DNA from: Microbacterium sp. H83
GTDB lineage: Bacteria; Actinomycetota; Actinomycetes; Actinomycetales; Microbacteriaceae
Assembly (NCBI RefSeq): GCF_001650405.1
Contig: NZ_LWCU01000054.1
Location: 1-64,000, forward strand
Direction: 5' to 3'
DNA length: 64,000 bases
How positions within the stretch are numbered: the first letter of the stretch is position 1; every line of letters starts with the position of its first letter. This document shows, piece after piece, positions 8,918-17,381 of the stretch. The notes under the pieces are model-generated. The model had not been told where the DNA came from and searched no databases. It worked only from the letters and a program-made list of their open reading frames with translations. The translations under genes were made by a program, and so were the position numbers.

Positions 8918-9089
8918 CGTCGTCGTCACGGGGTCTCTGAGGACCGAAGAGAGCACGCACCCGCTGCTCCCCCAACCAGCCGATCGCTGGCCTTTCGCAC
9001 GGCGAACCGATGCGCTCTCTGCGCCGTCGCCCACCTCGCACCCAGAACCAGCGCATGCGATCGATGACATGTGCTGATGGAGTCTTCCT

Positions 9090-10487
9090 GTGTCTTCCTT
9101 CCTCGAACTCGGCGTGCCCGCCGACCTCGCCGCCGTCCTCGCCGAATCCGGCAAGACCGAGGCGTTCGCCATCCAGCGCGACACCCTTCCCGATTCGCTC
9201 GCCGGCCGCGATCTGCTCGGACGCGGCCGCACCGGCAGCGGCAAGACCATCGCCTTCGCCCTTCCCCTGGTCGCGCGCCTCGCCGCCTCGGGCGGATCGC
9301 GGCGCTCCGGGCTCCCCCGCGGCCTGGTCCTCGCACCGACCCGCGAGCTCGCGACCCAGATCGCCGCGACCGTCGCGCCGCTCGCGGCCGCCGCGGGGCT
9401 CAAGGTCACCACGGTCTTCGGCGGCGTCAGCCAGCGTCCGCAGGAGCAGGCCCTGCGCGGCGGCGTCGACATCGTCGTCGCCTGCCCCGGTCGCCTCGAG
9501 GACCTCATGAAGCAGCAGGTCGTGCGTCTCAGCGCGATCGAGGTCACCGTGCTCGACGAGGCCGACCACATGGCCGACCTCGGGTTCCTGCCCGGTGTGA
9601 CCCGCATCCTGAACGCCACCCCCGCCGGCGGCCAGCGCCTGCTCTTCAGCGCCACGCTCGACCGTGGCATCGACACGCTGGCCCGCCGGTTCCTCGTGAA
9701 CCCGGTGAGCCACGAGGTCGACGAGGCCAGCGTCCCGGTGGGCGAGATGACCCACCGCGTGCTCGTCGTCGACTCGACCGAGAACAAGACCACGCTGGTC
9801 CGTGACCTGGCCTCCGGCACCGGTCGCCGCATCCTCTTCACCCGCACGAAGCATCAGGCCAAGAAGCTGGCCAAGCAGCTGACCGCCGCCGGCATCCCCG
9901 CGGTCGACCTGCACGGCAACCTGTCGCAGAACGCCCGCGAGCGCAACCTCGGCGCCTTCTCGTCCGATCCCGCCGACGGCGGCGTCCGCGTACTGGTCGC
10001 CACCGACGTCGCAGCTCGCGGCGTGCACGTCGACAACGTCGATCTGGTCGTGCACGTCGACCCGCCGATGGAGCACAAGGCGTACCTGCACCGCTCCGGC
10101 CGCACCGCGCGTGCGGGGGCCGCAGGCACCGTCGTCACGGTCGTGCTGCCCGAGCAGCGCCGGGACGTGAAGGATCTGCTGCGCAAGGCGGCGATCTCCG
10201 CACCCCTCGAGGACGTCACGACCGCCGCGGTGACCGAGCTCGTGCCCGAGCGGGCACCGCACGTGCGCCCCGCTCCCCCGGTGCAGCAGCAGCGTCAGGC
10301 CCCGAAGCAGCGTCCGGCCGGCGGCGAGAAGGCCTCCGCGTCGACTCCCCCGTCGCGTCGCCGTCGTCGTCCGCGTTCCGGCCAGGGCAGCGGGCAGGGC
10401 GGCCAGCCCGCCGGCGGCTCCCGTCAGGGCGGTCAGCAGCGCTCCGGCGGCCAGGGCGGCCGCGGCCGCGGTGGCCAGGGACGCTGA
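9090..10487 (+). CDS. DEAD-box ATP-dependent RNA helicase
   Basis: The 465-residue helicase has the Q motif near AIQRDTLPDSL, motif I GRTGSGKT (46-53), Ia PTRELATQ, motif II DEAD (about 155-158), motif III SAT, and the C-terminal motifs VATDVAARGVHV and HRSGRTARAG. The last ~80 residues are a low-complexity Arg/Gly/Gln/Pro tail of the RNA-binding kind. GTG 9090 follows a GATGGAG ribosome-binding site. It is likely involved in ribosome assembly or cold-stress RNA remodelling, but the family does not settle the substrate. Confidence 0.9.
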   Translation: MSSFLELGVPADLAAVLAESGKTEAFAIQRDTLPDSLAGRDLLGRGRTGSGKTIAFALPLVARLAASGGSRRSGLPRGLVLAPTRELATQIAATVAPLAAAAGLKVTTVFGGVSQRPQEQALRGGVDIVVACPGRLEDLMKQQVVRLSAIEVTVLDEADHMADLGFLPGVTRILNATPAGGQRLLFSATLDRGIDTLARRFLVNPVSHEVDEASVPVGEMTHRVLVVDSTENKTTLVRDLASGTGRRILFTRTKHQAKKLAKQLTAAGIPAVDLHGNLSQNARERNLGAFSSDPADGGVRVLVATDVAARGVHVDNVDLVVHVDPPMEHKAYLHRSGRTARAGAAGTVVTVVLPEQRRDVKDLLRKAAISAPLEDVTTAAVTELVPERAPHVRPAPPVQQQRQAPKQRPAGGEKASASTPPSRRRRRPRSGQGSGQGGQPAGGSRQGGQQRSGGQGGRGRGGQGR

Positions 10488-10505
10488 CCCGGACCTCCTC
10501 ACGTA

Positions 10506-10542
10506 CGAGAAGAGCGGATGCCGATGGCATCCGCTCTTCTCG
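10506..10542 (+). terminator. Intrinsic terminator of the helicase gene
   Basis: A perfect 17-bp stem (10506-10522 with 10526-10542) with a GAT loop lies 19 bases after the helicase stop. The 3' side ends in a T/C-rich stretch rather than a long U-run, which is common in high-GC actinobacteria. Confidence 0.75.
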
Positions 10543-10585
10543 TCTGCGCGGGCACCGAAAGTGGTCAGGACCAGGACGGGCGCGA

Positions 10586-10613
10586 AAGGGCGGATGCCGT
10601 CGGCATCGCCCTT
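10586..10613 (-). terminator. Intrinsic terminator of gltA
   Basis: AAGGGCGGATGCC (10586-10598) pairs with GGCATCGCCCTT (10602-10613) with one bulged base. It lies 21 bases beyond the gltA stop, so the two convergent genes each have their own hairpin. Confidence 0.65.
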
Positions 10614-10634
10614 CGTCGTCTCGTGCGCCGTGCC

Positions 10635-11930
10635 TCAGCGCGTCTGGAAGGTGCGCTCCGGAGATCCCGTGTACAGCTGCTGCGGGCGGCCGATCTTCGT
10701 CTGCGGGTCGAGCTGCAGCTCGCGCCACTGAGCGAGCCAGCCGGGCAGACGGCCGATCGCGAACAGCACGGTGAACATACGGGTCGGGAAGCCCATCGCC
10801 TTGTAGATCACGCCGGTATAGAAGTCGACGTTGGGGTACAGGCGACGCTCCTTGAAGTAGTCGTCCGCGAGGGCGATCTCCTCGAGCTCCTGCGCGAGGT
10901 CGAGAAGGGGGTCGGTGACGCCGAGCTCGGCGAGGACCTCGCCCGCGGCCTCCTTGACGAGCTTCGCACGCGGGTCGTAGTTCTTGTAGACCCGGTGCCC
11001 GAAGCCCATCAGCTTCACGCCCTCTTCCTTGTTCTTCACCCGCTCGACGAAGCGCGAGACGCTCTGGCCCGAGTCGCGGATCTGACCGAGCATCGTCAGC
11101 ACGGCCTCGTTGGCTCCGCCGTGCAGAGGGCCGGAGAGCGCCTGGATGCCGGCCGAGATCGACGCGAACTGGTTCGCGCCGGTCGAGCCGACGAGTCGGA
11201 CCGTGGAGGTCGAGGCGTTCTGTTCGTGGTCCTCATGGAGGATCAGCAGCAGCTCGAGGGCCTTGGCCATCACGGGGTTGACCTCGTACTGCTCGGAGTG
11301 GACTCCGAAGTTGAGCTTGAGGAAGTTCTCGACGAAGCCGAGCGAGTTGTCGGGGTACAGGAACGCCTGTCCGACGCTCTTCTTGTGCGCGTAGGCCGCG
11401 ATGACGGGCAGCTTCGCGAGCATGCGGACCATGTTGAGCTCGACGTGCTCGGGGTTGTGCGGGTCGGTCTGGCCCTCGTAGTAGGTCGAGAGCGCGGCGA
11501 CGGCGGACGACAGCACCGACATCGGGTGCGCGGTGTGGGGCAGAGCGGAGAAGAAGCGCTTCAGGTCCTCGTGCAGGAGGGTGTGGCGACGGATCTTCTC
11601 GTCGAACTCGGCGAGCTCGGCGGCCGACGGCAGCTCGCCGTAGATGAGCAGCCACGCGACCTCGAGGTAGCTGGTGTTGCCGGCGAGCTGCTCGATCGGA
11701 TAGCCCCGGTAGCGCAGGATGCCCTTGTCACCGTCGATGAAGGTGATCTCGGACTTCGTCGACGCCGTGTTCACGAAACCGTAGTCGAGGCCGGTGTAGC
11801 CGGTCTGACGGGTGAGCGTCGAGAAGTCGATGCTGTCGTGCCCTGCGGTGCCGCGCACCAGGGGGAATTCTGCCGTGGTCTCGCCGACCGTCAGCTTCGC
11901 GGTCGCCTGCTGCTCTGCCGCTGCGCTCAC
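10635..11930 (-). CDS. gltA: Citrate synthase
   Basis: The 431-residue protein condenses acetyl-CoA and oxaloacetate at entry to the TCA cycle. Catalytic motifs are visible: GPLHGGANEAV (His), GFGHRVYKNYDPRA (His and the CoA/Arg segment) and NVDFYTGVIY (Asp). The length is that of type II hexameric citrate synthases. GTG 11930 (MSAAAEQQATAK) is preferred over the ATG at 11957 because GAGGAGG lies five bases upstream of it, inside the longer frame. The 5' region contains a promoter overlapped by a palindrome (12039-12072). Confidence 0.93.
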   Translation of the reverse strand: MSAAAEQQATAKLTVGETTAEFPLVRGTAGHDSIDFSTLTRQTGYTGLDYGFVNTASTKSEITFIDGDKGILRYRGYPIEQLAGNTSYLEVAWLLIYGELPSAAELAEFDEKIRRHTLLHEDLKRFFSALPHTAHPMSVLSSAVAALSTYYEGQTDPHNPEHVELNMVRMLAKLPVIAAYAHKKSVGQAFLYPDNSLGFVENFLKLNFGVHSEQYEVNPVMAKALELLLILHEDHEQNASTSTVRLVGSTGANQFASISAGIQALSGPLHGGANEAVLTMLGQIRDSGQSVSRFVERVKNKEEGVKLMGFGHRVYKNYDPRAKLVKEAAGEVLAELGVTDPLLDLAQELEEIALADDYFKERRLYPNVDFYTGVIYKAMGFPTRMFTVLFAIGRLPGWLAQWRELQLDPQTKIGRPQQLYTGSPERTFQTR

Positions 11931-12038
11931 GCGGGCCTCCTCGTGGATCTTCATCAAGCCGGATGTGGCGATGTCACGGCGCTGTGCGCCAGGTCGGAAC
12001 GAGATCGTCGATACGCGACCGAATCGCCTCTACAGCCT

Positions 12039-12058
12039 AGTAGGCGCATAGGCCTACT
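12039..12058. promoter_or_regulatory. Candidate operator: 7-bp inverted repeat over the gltA promoter
   Basis: AGTAGGC (12039-12045) and GCCTACT (12052-12058) are perfect inverted arms separated by six bases. They cover the predicted -10 of gltA, as expected of a repressor site. Confidence 0.45.
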
Positions 12059-12072
12059 GTGACATCGGACAA
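12045..12072 (-). promoter_or_regulatory. Predicted gltA promoter
   Basis: On the minus strand TTGTCC (12072-12067) and TATGCG (12050-12045) are separated by 16 bases. The leader to GTG 11930 would be about 108 bases. Confidence 0.4.
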
Positions 12073-12098
12073 AAGAAGCGGGCGCCGAGGGAGGGAAT

Positions 12099-13211
12099 CT
12101 ACAGAGCAGCGTCGCGCAGTCGCCGCGCGGCCTCATCGATGCGCTCCGTCGGCGCGGTGAGCGAGAAGCGGATGTGCTCGCTCGAGTGGTCGCCGTAGAA
12201 GGGCCCAGGACCGGCCAGGATGCCGAGGTCGGCCAGTCGGTCGATGCTGACCCAGGCGTCTCGTCCCTCGGTGGCCCAGAGGTAGAGGCCCGCCTCCGAG
12301 CCGTCGATGCGGAATCCGGCCGCCTCGACAGCGGGCCGCAGCACCTCTCGGCGCACCCGATACAGCTCCTTCTGCGTCGCGACGTGCTCGTCATCGCCGA
12401 GCGCGACCGCCATGGCGTGCTGCACCGGGGCCGGAGGCATGAGTCCGAGGTGCTTCCGAGCCGTCAGCAGCTCGGCGACCACCACGGCGCACCCGGCGAG
12501 GAACGCCGCCCGGTAGCCGGCGAGGTTGGACTGCTTGCTCAGCGAGTACACGCTGAGCAGGTTCGCTCGGCTTCCGCCCGTGACGCGGGGGTCGAGGATC
12601 GAGGGGATCGGCTCCGTCGCCCACTGCCCGTCCCAGCCCAGCTCCGCGTAGCACTCGTCGCTCGCGAGCACGGCGCCGAGCTCGCGAGCTCGGCGCACGG
12701 CCGCGGCGAGCTCCTCGACGGTCCAGGTACGGCCGTCCGGATTGCCGGGCGAGTTGATCCAGATGAGCTTGGTGCCCTCCGGCCACGCCTCGGGCTCGTC
12801 CACGGCGAGCGGTGTCGCTCCGGCCACGCGCGCACCCACCTCGTACGTCGGGTACGCGACTCGCGGGTGCACGACGGTGTCGCCGTCCCCGAGCCCCAGG
12901 AGCGTCGGCAGCAGCGCCACCAGCTCCTTCGAGCCGATCGTGGGAAGGACGTTGTCGACAGTGAGGTCGTCGACTCCTCTGCGTCGCGCATACCAGTCGA
13001 CGATCGCCTCGCGGAGCGCCGGGGTGCCGACGGTCTGCGGATACGCGTGCGCGTCGGTGGCGTCACGGAGAGCCGCGCGGATCAGCTCCGGCGTGGGATC
13101 CACGGGCGACCCGACCGAGAGATCGACGAGACCGTCGGGATGCCGGGCGGCGCGCTCGCGGAAAGGGACCACGGCGTCCCACGGGTAGTCCGCCAGGTCG
13201 TGGACGCTCAC
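12099..13211 (-). CDS. dapC: Succinyldiaminopimelate transaminase
   Basis: The 370-residue class I/II PLP aminotransferase fits the actinobacterial DapC family, which aminates N-succinyl-2-amino-6-ketopimelate. The PLP lysine lies in YSLSKQSNLAGYR (about residue 224); INSPGNPDG and SDECYAELGWDG are the other cofactor-binding motifs. It starts three bases after the stop of fdxA, and the fdxA-dapC pair is a common actinobacterial arrangement, which supports the DapC call over a generic aminotransferase. With dapD and dapE 4-5 kb away, most of the succinylase branch is encoded in this window. Confidence 0.88.
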   Translation of the reverse strand: MSVHDLADYPWDAVVPFRERAARHPDGLVDLSVGSPVDPTPELIRAALRDATDAHAYPQTVGTPALREAIVDWYARRRGVDDLTVDNVLPTIGSKELVALLPTLLGLGDGDTVVHPRVAYPTYEVGARVAGATPLAVDEPEAWPEGTKLIWINSPGNPDGRTWTVEELAAAVRRARELGAVLASDECYAELGWDGQWATEPIPSILDPRVTGGSRANLLSVYSLSKQSNLAGYRAAFLAGCAVVVAELLTARKHLGLMPPAPVQHAMAVALGDDEHVATQKELYRVRREVLRPAVEAAGFRIDGSEAGLYLWATEGRDAWVSIDRLADLGILAGPGPFYGDHSSEHIRFSLTAPTERIDEAARRLRDAAL

Positions 13212-13214
13212 CGA

Positions 13215-13535
13215 CTACTCGCCCTGCGGCGGGAGTGCGGCGATGATCGGGTGGTCGTGCTCGATCACGCCGACCTTCGCGGCGCCGCCGGGCGAGCCGA
13301 TCTCGTCGAAGAACTCCACGTTCGCCTTGTAGTAGTCCTGCCACTCCTCGGGCAGATCGTCCTCGTAGTAGATCGCCTCGACGGGGCACACCGGCTCGCA
13401 CGCACCGCAGTCGACGCACTCGTCCGGATGGATGTACAGCGAGCGTTCGCCCTCGTAGATGCAGTCAACGGGGCACTCGTCGATGCAGGCGCGGTCCTTG
13501 ACATCGACGCACGGGAGGGCGATCACATACGTCAC
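13215..13535 (-). CDS. fdxA: 7Fe-type ferredoxin
   Basis: The 106-residue protein has the FdxA cysteine pattern: C9, C17, C21 and C25 in the first half and CVDCGACEPVCP (C40, C43, C46, C50) in the second. This is the ligand set for a [3Fe-4S] and a [4Fe-4S] cluster. It is a cytosolic electron carrier. GTG 13535 lies 6 bases after a TAGACT box, so translation should start leaderless. It leads a two-gene operon with dapC. Confidence 0.93.
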   Translation of the reverse strand: MTYVIALPCVDVKDRACIDECPVDCIYEGERSLYIHPDECVDCGACEPVCPVEAIYYEDDLPEEWQDYYKANVEFFDEIGSPGGAAKVGVIEHDHPIIAALPPQGE

Positions 13536-13541
13536 CCCCTC

Positions 13542-13547
13542 AGTCTA
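13542..13547 (-). promoter_or_regulatory. -10 hexamer of a leaderless transcript (fdxA)
   Basis: TAGACT on the minus strand, six-base spacer GAGGGG, then GTG 13535. Confidence 0.6.
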
Positions 13548-14009
13548 CGGCTCGCTGCCGGTCCGATCGCCCAGGGTCGGAGCATCACCGCCGACAGGCG
13601 ACGGAGCCCCGGACGTCGCGACCGGCCGTGCGGAGGCGTCCGTGCGCGTCGGCAGCCGTCGCAGCGACGGCCATGCGACCGTCAGCAGCACCAGCCCGGC
13701 GACCAGATAGGTCCACACCCGTCCGCTCAGCGAGTCCTGCACGACCACCGATCCGCCGGGACCGACGCCCGAGATGAGCACGAGCATGCCGAGCATTCCC
13801 AGGCCCGAGGCCAGTGTGGCTCCGCGATCGTGGGTGAGCGCGCGGATCGCCACGAGGATCGCTCCGCAGGCGATCGCGCCCACGATGAGCCCCACGGGAA
13901 CGGGTCCCCACATCAGGCTGTGGCCGATGGTGCCGGCCACGCCGAACACGCCGCCGACGAGCGCCGCCGCGATCCACGACAGCACCCGGGAGATCCATCC
14001 GATACGCAC
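13545..14009 (-). CDS. Small four-helix membrane protein, unknown function
   Basis: The 154-residue protein has four hydrophobic segments (about 8-28, 36-55, 66-83, 100-115) and a hydrophilic Pro/Gly/Ser-rich C-terminal tail of about 35 residues. It resembles short actinobacterial proteins often annotated DUF6113, but I cannot confirm the family. GTG 14009 is fixed by a TAGGAT hexamer 6 bases upstream. It is upstream of fdxA in the same direction, with fdxA having its own promoter. Confidence 0.6.
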   Translation of the reverse strand: MRIGWISRVLSWIAAALVGGVFGVAGTIGHSLMWGPVPVGLIVGAIACGAILVAIRALTHDRGATLASGLGMLGMLVLISGVGPGGSVVVQDSLSGRVWTYLVAGLVLLTVAWPSLRRLPTRTDASARPVATSGAPSPVGGDAPTLGDRTGSEP

Positions 14010-14015
14010 ACGACG

Positions 14016-14021
14016 ATCCTA
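14016..14021 (-). promoter_or_regulatory. -10 hexamer of a leaderless transcript (four-helix membrane protein)
   Basis: TAGGAT on the minus strand, spacer CGTCGT, then GTG 14009. Confidence 0.55.
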
Positions 14022-14044
14022 CGCGCGGCGGCGCGCCGGGCTCG

Positions 14045-14359
14045 TCAGGTGGCGAGGCCGAAGAGCCGCAGCAGGGCGGCGACGGCCGCCGCGGCCACGA
14101 CGACGACGAGGAACGACTGACGCAGCCACAGGAGCCCCGCGGCGACCAGCAACGCAGGCACCCGTGCGTCGACGACGATCGACTGCCCCGCGCCCAGCGT
14201 CTGCACGGCCACCAGGGCTGCCAGCAGCGCCACCGTCAGGAGGTCCGAGATCCGTGCAGGGCGTGGCGCCTCGAGCACCTTCGGAGGCACGAGGTACCCC
14301 ACTGCCTTCAGACCGAGGCAGATGAGGGCGGCGAGGAGGATCGCGCTCCACACGCTCAC
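14045..14359 (-). CDS. azlD: AzlD-type branched-chain amino acid exporter small subunit
   Basis: The 104-residue protein has four hydrophobic segments and the conserved ALICLGLKAVGYLVPPK and RVPALLVAAGLLWLRQSFLVVVV regions of AzlD. AzlC and AzlD together form a LIV-E-type exporter. GTG 14359 overlaps the azlC stop by four bases, so the pair is translationally coupled. It ends near a 35-base gap before the next minus-strand gene. Confidence 0.85.
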   Translation of the reverse strand: MSVWSAILLAALICLGLKAVGYLVPPKVLEAPRPARISDLLTVALLAALVAVQTLGAGQSIVVDARVPALLVAAGLLWLRQSFLVVVVAAAAVAALLRLFGLAT

Positions 14360-15084
14360 GACGCCGCTCCCCCGGTCGGAGCCTCGCCGGTCGATGCCTC
14401 GCCGACCTGCGCCTCGCGACCCATCCAGTTGAACCACCCGACGACGATCGCCACGACCGCGGCGACGAGGACGGGGAGTCCCGGCATCAGGAAGGGAGTC
14501 AGCGACGCTGCGACGACGGCGGCCGCGGCGCCGACCGCGACGGCCTGTCGGCGCGCGAGACGCGGCCCGAGGAGCGCGAGGAACGCCGCCGCGGCCGCGG
14601 CGTCGAGGCCCCACGTCCTCGGGTCGCCGAGGATGTCGCCCACGAGCGCTCCGACCAGGGTCGTGAGGTTCCATCCCACGAAGATCCCGATCCCGGTCAC
14701 CCAGAAGCCCACCCGGCGCAGCCGCGGATCGCCCTGCGAGATGGCGACCGCCGTCGACTCGTCGATCGTGAAGTGCGCCGCCGCGATGCGTCGGGTGCGG
14801 GTGGTGCCGACGATCGGCGACATCCGCATCCCGTACGCCACGTTGCGCACGCCCAGCAGCACGGCGGATGCGACGGCCGACGGGAGCGCGGTCACGCCTC
14901 CGGCCGCGAAGACGCCGACGAAGGCGAACTGCGATCCACCGGTGAACATGAGGGCGCTGAGCACGCAGGCCTGCCATACGTCGAGTCCGGATGCCACCGC
15001 GAGCGCACCGAAGGACACACCGTAGGCGCTCGTCGCGAGGACGACGCCCAACGCTTCCCGCCAGACCTCGCGCTCGGCGCTCAC
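14356..15084 (-). CDS. azlC: AzlC-type branched-chain amino acid exporter large subunit
   Basis: The 242-residue protein has about eight hydrophobic segments and the family motifs FGALAVASGLDVWQACVLS, FTGGSQFAFVGV and SQGDPRLRRVGFW. It exports branched-chain amino acids with AzlD. GTG 15084 (MSAEREVWREALG) fits the usual N-terminus; GTG 15111, nine codons upstream, is an alternative with a weak GGTGAT ribosome-binding site. It is divergent from the XRE-cupin regulator, which very probably controls it. Confidence 0.85.
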   Translation of the reverse strand: MSAEREVWREALGVVLATSAYGVSFGALAVASGLDVWQACVLSALMFTGGSQFAFVGVFAAGGVTALPSAVASAVLLGVRNVAYGMRMSPIVGTTRTRRIAAAHFTIDESTAVAISQGDPRLRRVGFWVTGIGIFVGWNLTTLVGALVGDILGDPRTWGLDAAAAAAFLALLGPRLARRQAVAVGAAAAVVAASLTPFLMPGLPVLVAAVVAIVVGWFNWMGREAQVGEASTGEAPTGGAAS

Positions 15085-15104
15085 GGCGCAGCCGTTCGAC
15101 GAAC

Positions 15105-15176
15105 TGAACACATGATCACCATTGTGAACAGTGCGCGGCGGGTAGTCAAGCGAACGAACGTTTGCCATGATGAACA
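15105..15176. promoter_or_regulatory. TGAACA direct repeats between azlC and its regulator
   Basis: TGAACA occurs at 15105-15110, 15125-15130 and 15171-15176. The first two are exactly 20 bases apart, about two helical turns, which suits one protein binding the same face of DNA. These are candidate sites for the adjacent XRE-cupin protein. Confidence 0.35.
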
Positions 15177-15177
15177 G

Positions 15178-15726
15178 ATGGACGACCTCCGCAGCCGCAT
15201 CGCCCGGACCCTGCGTCGCGAGCGCGAGTCCGTCGGCCTCTCCGTCTCGGAGCTCGCCCGCCGCGCAGGGATCTCCAAGGCGACCGTCTCGCAGCTGGAA
15301 TCCGGCTCGGGGAACCCCAGCGTGGAGACGCTCTGGGCGCTCGGCGTCGCCCTGGGCGTGCCCTTCGCCGTTCTCGTCGATCAGCACTCCCATGCCCCGA
15401 CGCTGATCCGCGCCGGCGAGCTCAGCGGCGTCCTGTCCGCAGCCTCCGCGTACAGCGCCACCCTGCTCTCCGCGAGCCCTCCGGGTGCGCGGCGCGACGT
15501 CTATCTCATCCAGGCAGAGCCGGGCGATCCCCGCCTCTCGGATCCCCATCACGCGGGCACGACCGAGCACGTGGTCCTGATCTCCGGGCGTGCTCTCATC
15601 GGACCCGCCGGGGAGGCGATCGCCCTGGAGCCCGGCGACTACCTCTCCTATGCCGGCGACGTCCCTCATGTGTTCGAGGCGACGGAGGCGGGCACGACCG
15701 CCGTGCTGATCTCGGAGCTGCGCTGA
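15178..15726 (+). CDS. XRE-family regulator with C-terminal cupin domain
   Basis: The 182-residue protein has an N-terminal helix-turn-helix (about 5-60; LSVSELARRAGISKATVSQLE) and a C-terminal cupin_2 ligand domain (about 105-180; HVVLISGRALIGPAG, LEPGDYLSYAGDVPHVFEA). Such proteins next to azlCD usually sense an amino acid or related metabolite. ATG 15178 (MDDLRSRIART) is chosen by the HTH N-terminus. Its TGA abuts the TCA complement of the convergent MFS stop, leaving no intergenic bases. Confidence 0.85.
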   Translation: MDDLRSRIARTLRRERESVGLSVSELARRAGISKATVSQLESGSGNPSVETLWALGVALGVPFAVLVDQHSHAPTLIRAGELSGVLSAASAYSATLLSASPPGARRDVYLIQAEPGDPRLSDPHHAGTTEHVVLISGRALIGPAGEAIALEPGDYLSYAGDVPHVFEATEAGTTAVLISELR

Positions 15727-17346
15727 TCAGTCCTCGGTGGGCGACGGATCCGGGATCTCGTCGGGCTTGTACCGCGGAAGTCGCGACGCCGGCAGGATCG
15801 CCACCGCGCTGATCCCGGCGAGGATCAGCAGGCCGAGCTTCAGCGTCCCGAGCCTCGCCTCCTCGTTGACGGCGACCGCCGCGTCGATCTGCTCCTGCGT
15901 CGCGTCGGTCTCGGCGAGCACCGCGCGCAGGTCGTCGTTGCTGACGAAGTTGACCGCGTCGAGATCGACCTGCGCCACGAGCTCGGCCGGCAGGTCGGGG
16001 CTCTCCATGACCGCGCGCCCCACGCTCACCCCGAGGAGCGACACGAGCAGCGCTCCGGCGAGCGCGGTGCCGACGGCGGACGCGAGGTTCTGCGTCGTCC
16101 CGCGAAGGGACCCGACGTCGCCGGCGAGCGCCGCGGGAGCCGAGGTCACCAGCACGTTGAAGACGAGCGTGACGAGCGCTCCCTGCCCGATCCCGAAAAC
16201 GATGAGACCGAGGATGGTGGGCACGGTCTCCCAGTTGTTGTTGACGACGAACGAGAGCCAGACGAGCGCGACGGTCGTGAGCACGAAGCCGAAGACGCCG
16301 ATGACCCGCGGCGGATAGCGCTTGTAGAAGCGCACGACCAGGGTCGCGGTGATGAAGACCGTCAGGTTGAACGGCATCATCGCGAGCGACGTGTCGAACG
16401 GCGTCCGCCCCTGCACGATCTGGATGTACAGCGGGATCGTGAAGTTCACGCAGGCCTCGAGGGCCACGACGATGAACATCGCGTACACCGCGGCGCGCTC
16501 CTTCGACGATTCGAGGACCCTGAGATCGATCAGCGGCACCCTGCCGTCGGCCATCCGCTTGCGCGTCCAGAGGAAGAAGGCCTGCCCGAGCACGAGGCCG
16601 ATCACGATGAAGACCGGAGCGGGCGACAGACCGAGGATGCTGAACGGGGCCGACTCGGTGGCCGCGACTGCGCCCCAGGCGTTGAGGTTGTTGAACCCGA
16701 GTGTGAGCAGCACGATCGCCGCGCCGATCAGCAGCGAGGCGACGAGGTCGATGCGGATGGATGCGTCGCCGCGGTCGCCCCGCAGCGTGAAGCTGAAGGC
16801 GAAGACGACGACCGCGATGCCGAGAACGATGAAGAACATCGGACGCCATCCCACGAGCGTGCCCAGCGTCCCTCCGATGAGGAACGCCGTCACGCCCGAG
16901 ATCGCCCGCGCGGAGCCGATGGCACCGATCGCGGTCGCCTGCTGCGGACCCCGGTAGTTCTCGGCGATGAGCGCGACAATGGACGGCACGATGATCGCAG
17001 CAGCTGCGCCGGCGACGGCCTGACCGGCGATCGCCCACCCCACGGTGGGCGACACGATCATCAGCACGGCCGACCCCGCGAACAGCACGACGACGATGCG
17101 GAAGATGAGCACCCAGCCGACGCGCTGTCCGAGTTTGGCGCCCGTCATCACGAGGGCGGCGACGGCGAGGCCGTACATCACGATCGTCGTGCTGGCCACG
17201 GTCGGCGGCACTCCGAAGTCGCTCACGATGCCGCCGAGCGAGATCGGCAGTGCCGCGACGTTGAACGACATCAGCACCTGCGCGAGGAAGAGGCTGATGA
17301 GAGGCATCCACGATGTCTTCGTGGCCACGGACTCTGCGTGTGTCAT
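15727..17346 (-). CDS. MFS multidrug-type exporter (DHA2-like)
   Basis: The 539-residue protein has about 14 transmembrane segments, with the drug:H+ antiporter motif TGAKLGQRVGWVLIF after helix 2 and the Pro/Gly-rich motif C region of helix 5. A large hydrophilic insert (about 425-495) separates the last two helices. ATG 17346 (MTHAESVATK) follows an AGAGGA ribosome-binding site. It starts 35 bases after glutaminase A and is likely co-transcribed with it. The substrate cannot be read from the sequence. Confidence 0.8.
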   Translation of the reverse strand: MTHAESVATKTSWMPLISLFLAQVLMSFNVAALPISLGGIVSDFGVPPTVASTTIVMYGLAVAALVMTGAKLGQRVGWVLIFRIVVVLFAGSAVLMIVSPTVGWAIAGQAVAGAAAAIIVPSIVALIAENYRGPQQATAIGAIGSARAISGVTAFLIGGTLGTLVGWRPMFFIVLGIAVVVFAFSFTLRGDRGDASIRIDLVASLLIGAAIVLLTLGFNNLNAWGAVAATESAPFSILGLSPAPVFIVIGLVLGQAFFLWTRKRMADGRVPLIDLRVLESSKERAAVYAMFIVVALEACVNFTIPLYIQIVQGRTPFDTSLAMMPFNLTVFITATLVVRFYKRYPPRVIGVFGFVLTTVALVWLSFVVNNNWETVPTILGLIVFGIGQGALVTLVFNVLVTSAPAALAGDVGSLRGTTQNLASAVGTALAGALLVSLLGVSVGRAVMESPDLPAELVAQVDLDAVNFVSNDDLRAVLAETDATQEQIDAAVAVNEEARLGTLKLGLLILAGISAVAILPASRLPRYKPDEIPDPSPTED

Positions 17347-17381
17347 GGGTTGTCCTCTGTCCGAGAAGGCGGGGTGACGAT

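Noticed and set aside
11930..11957. ATG 11957 as gltA start
   Set aside because: GAGGAGG lies inside this extension, five bases before GTG 11930, which is the better start.
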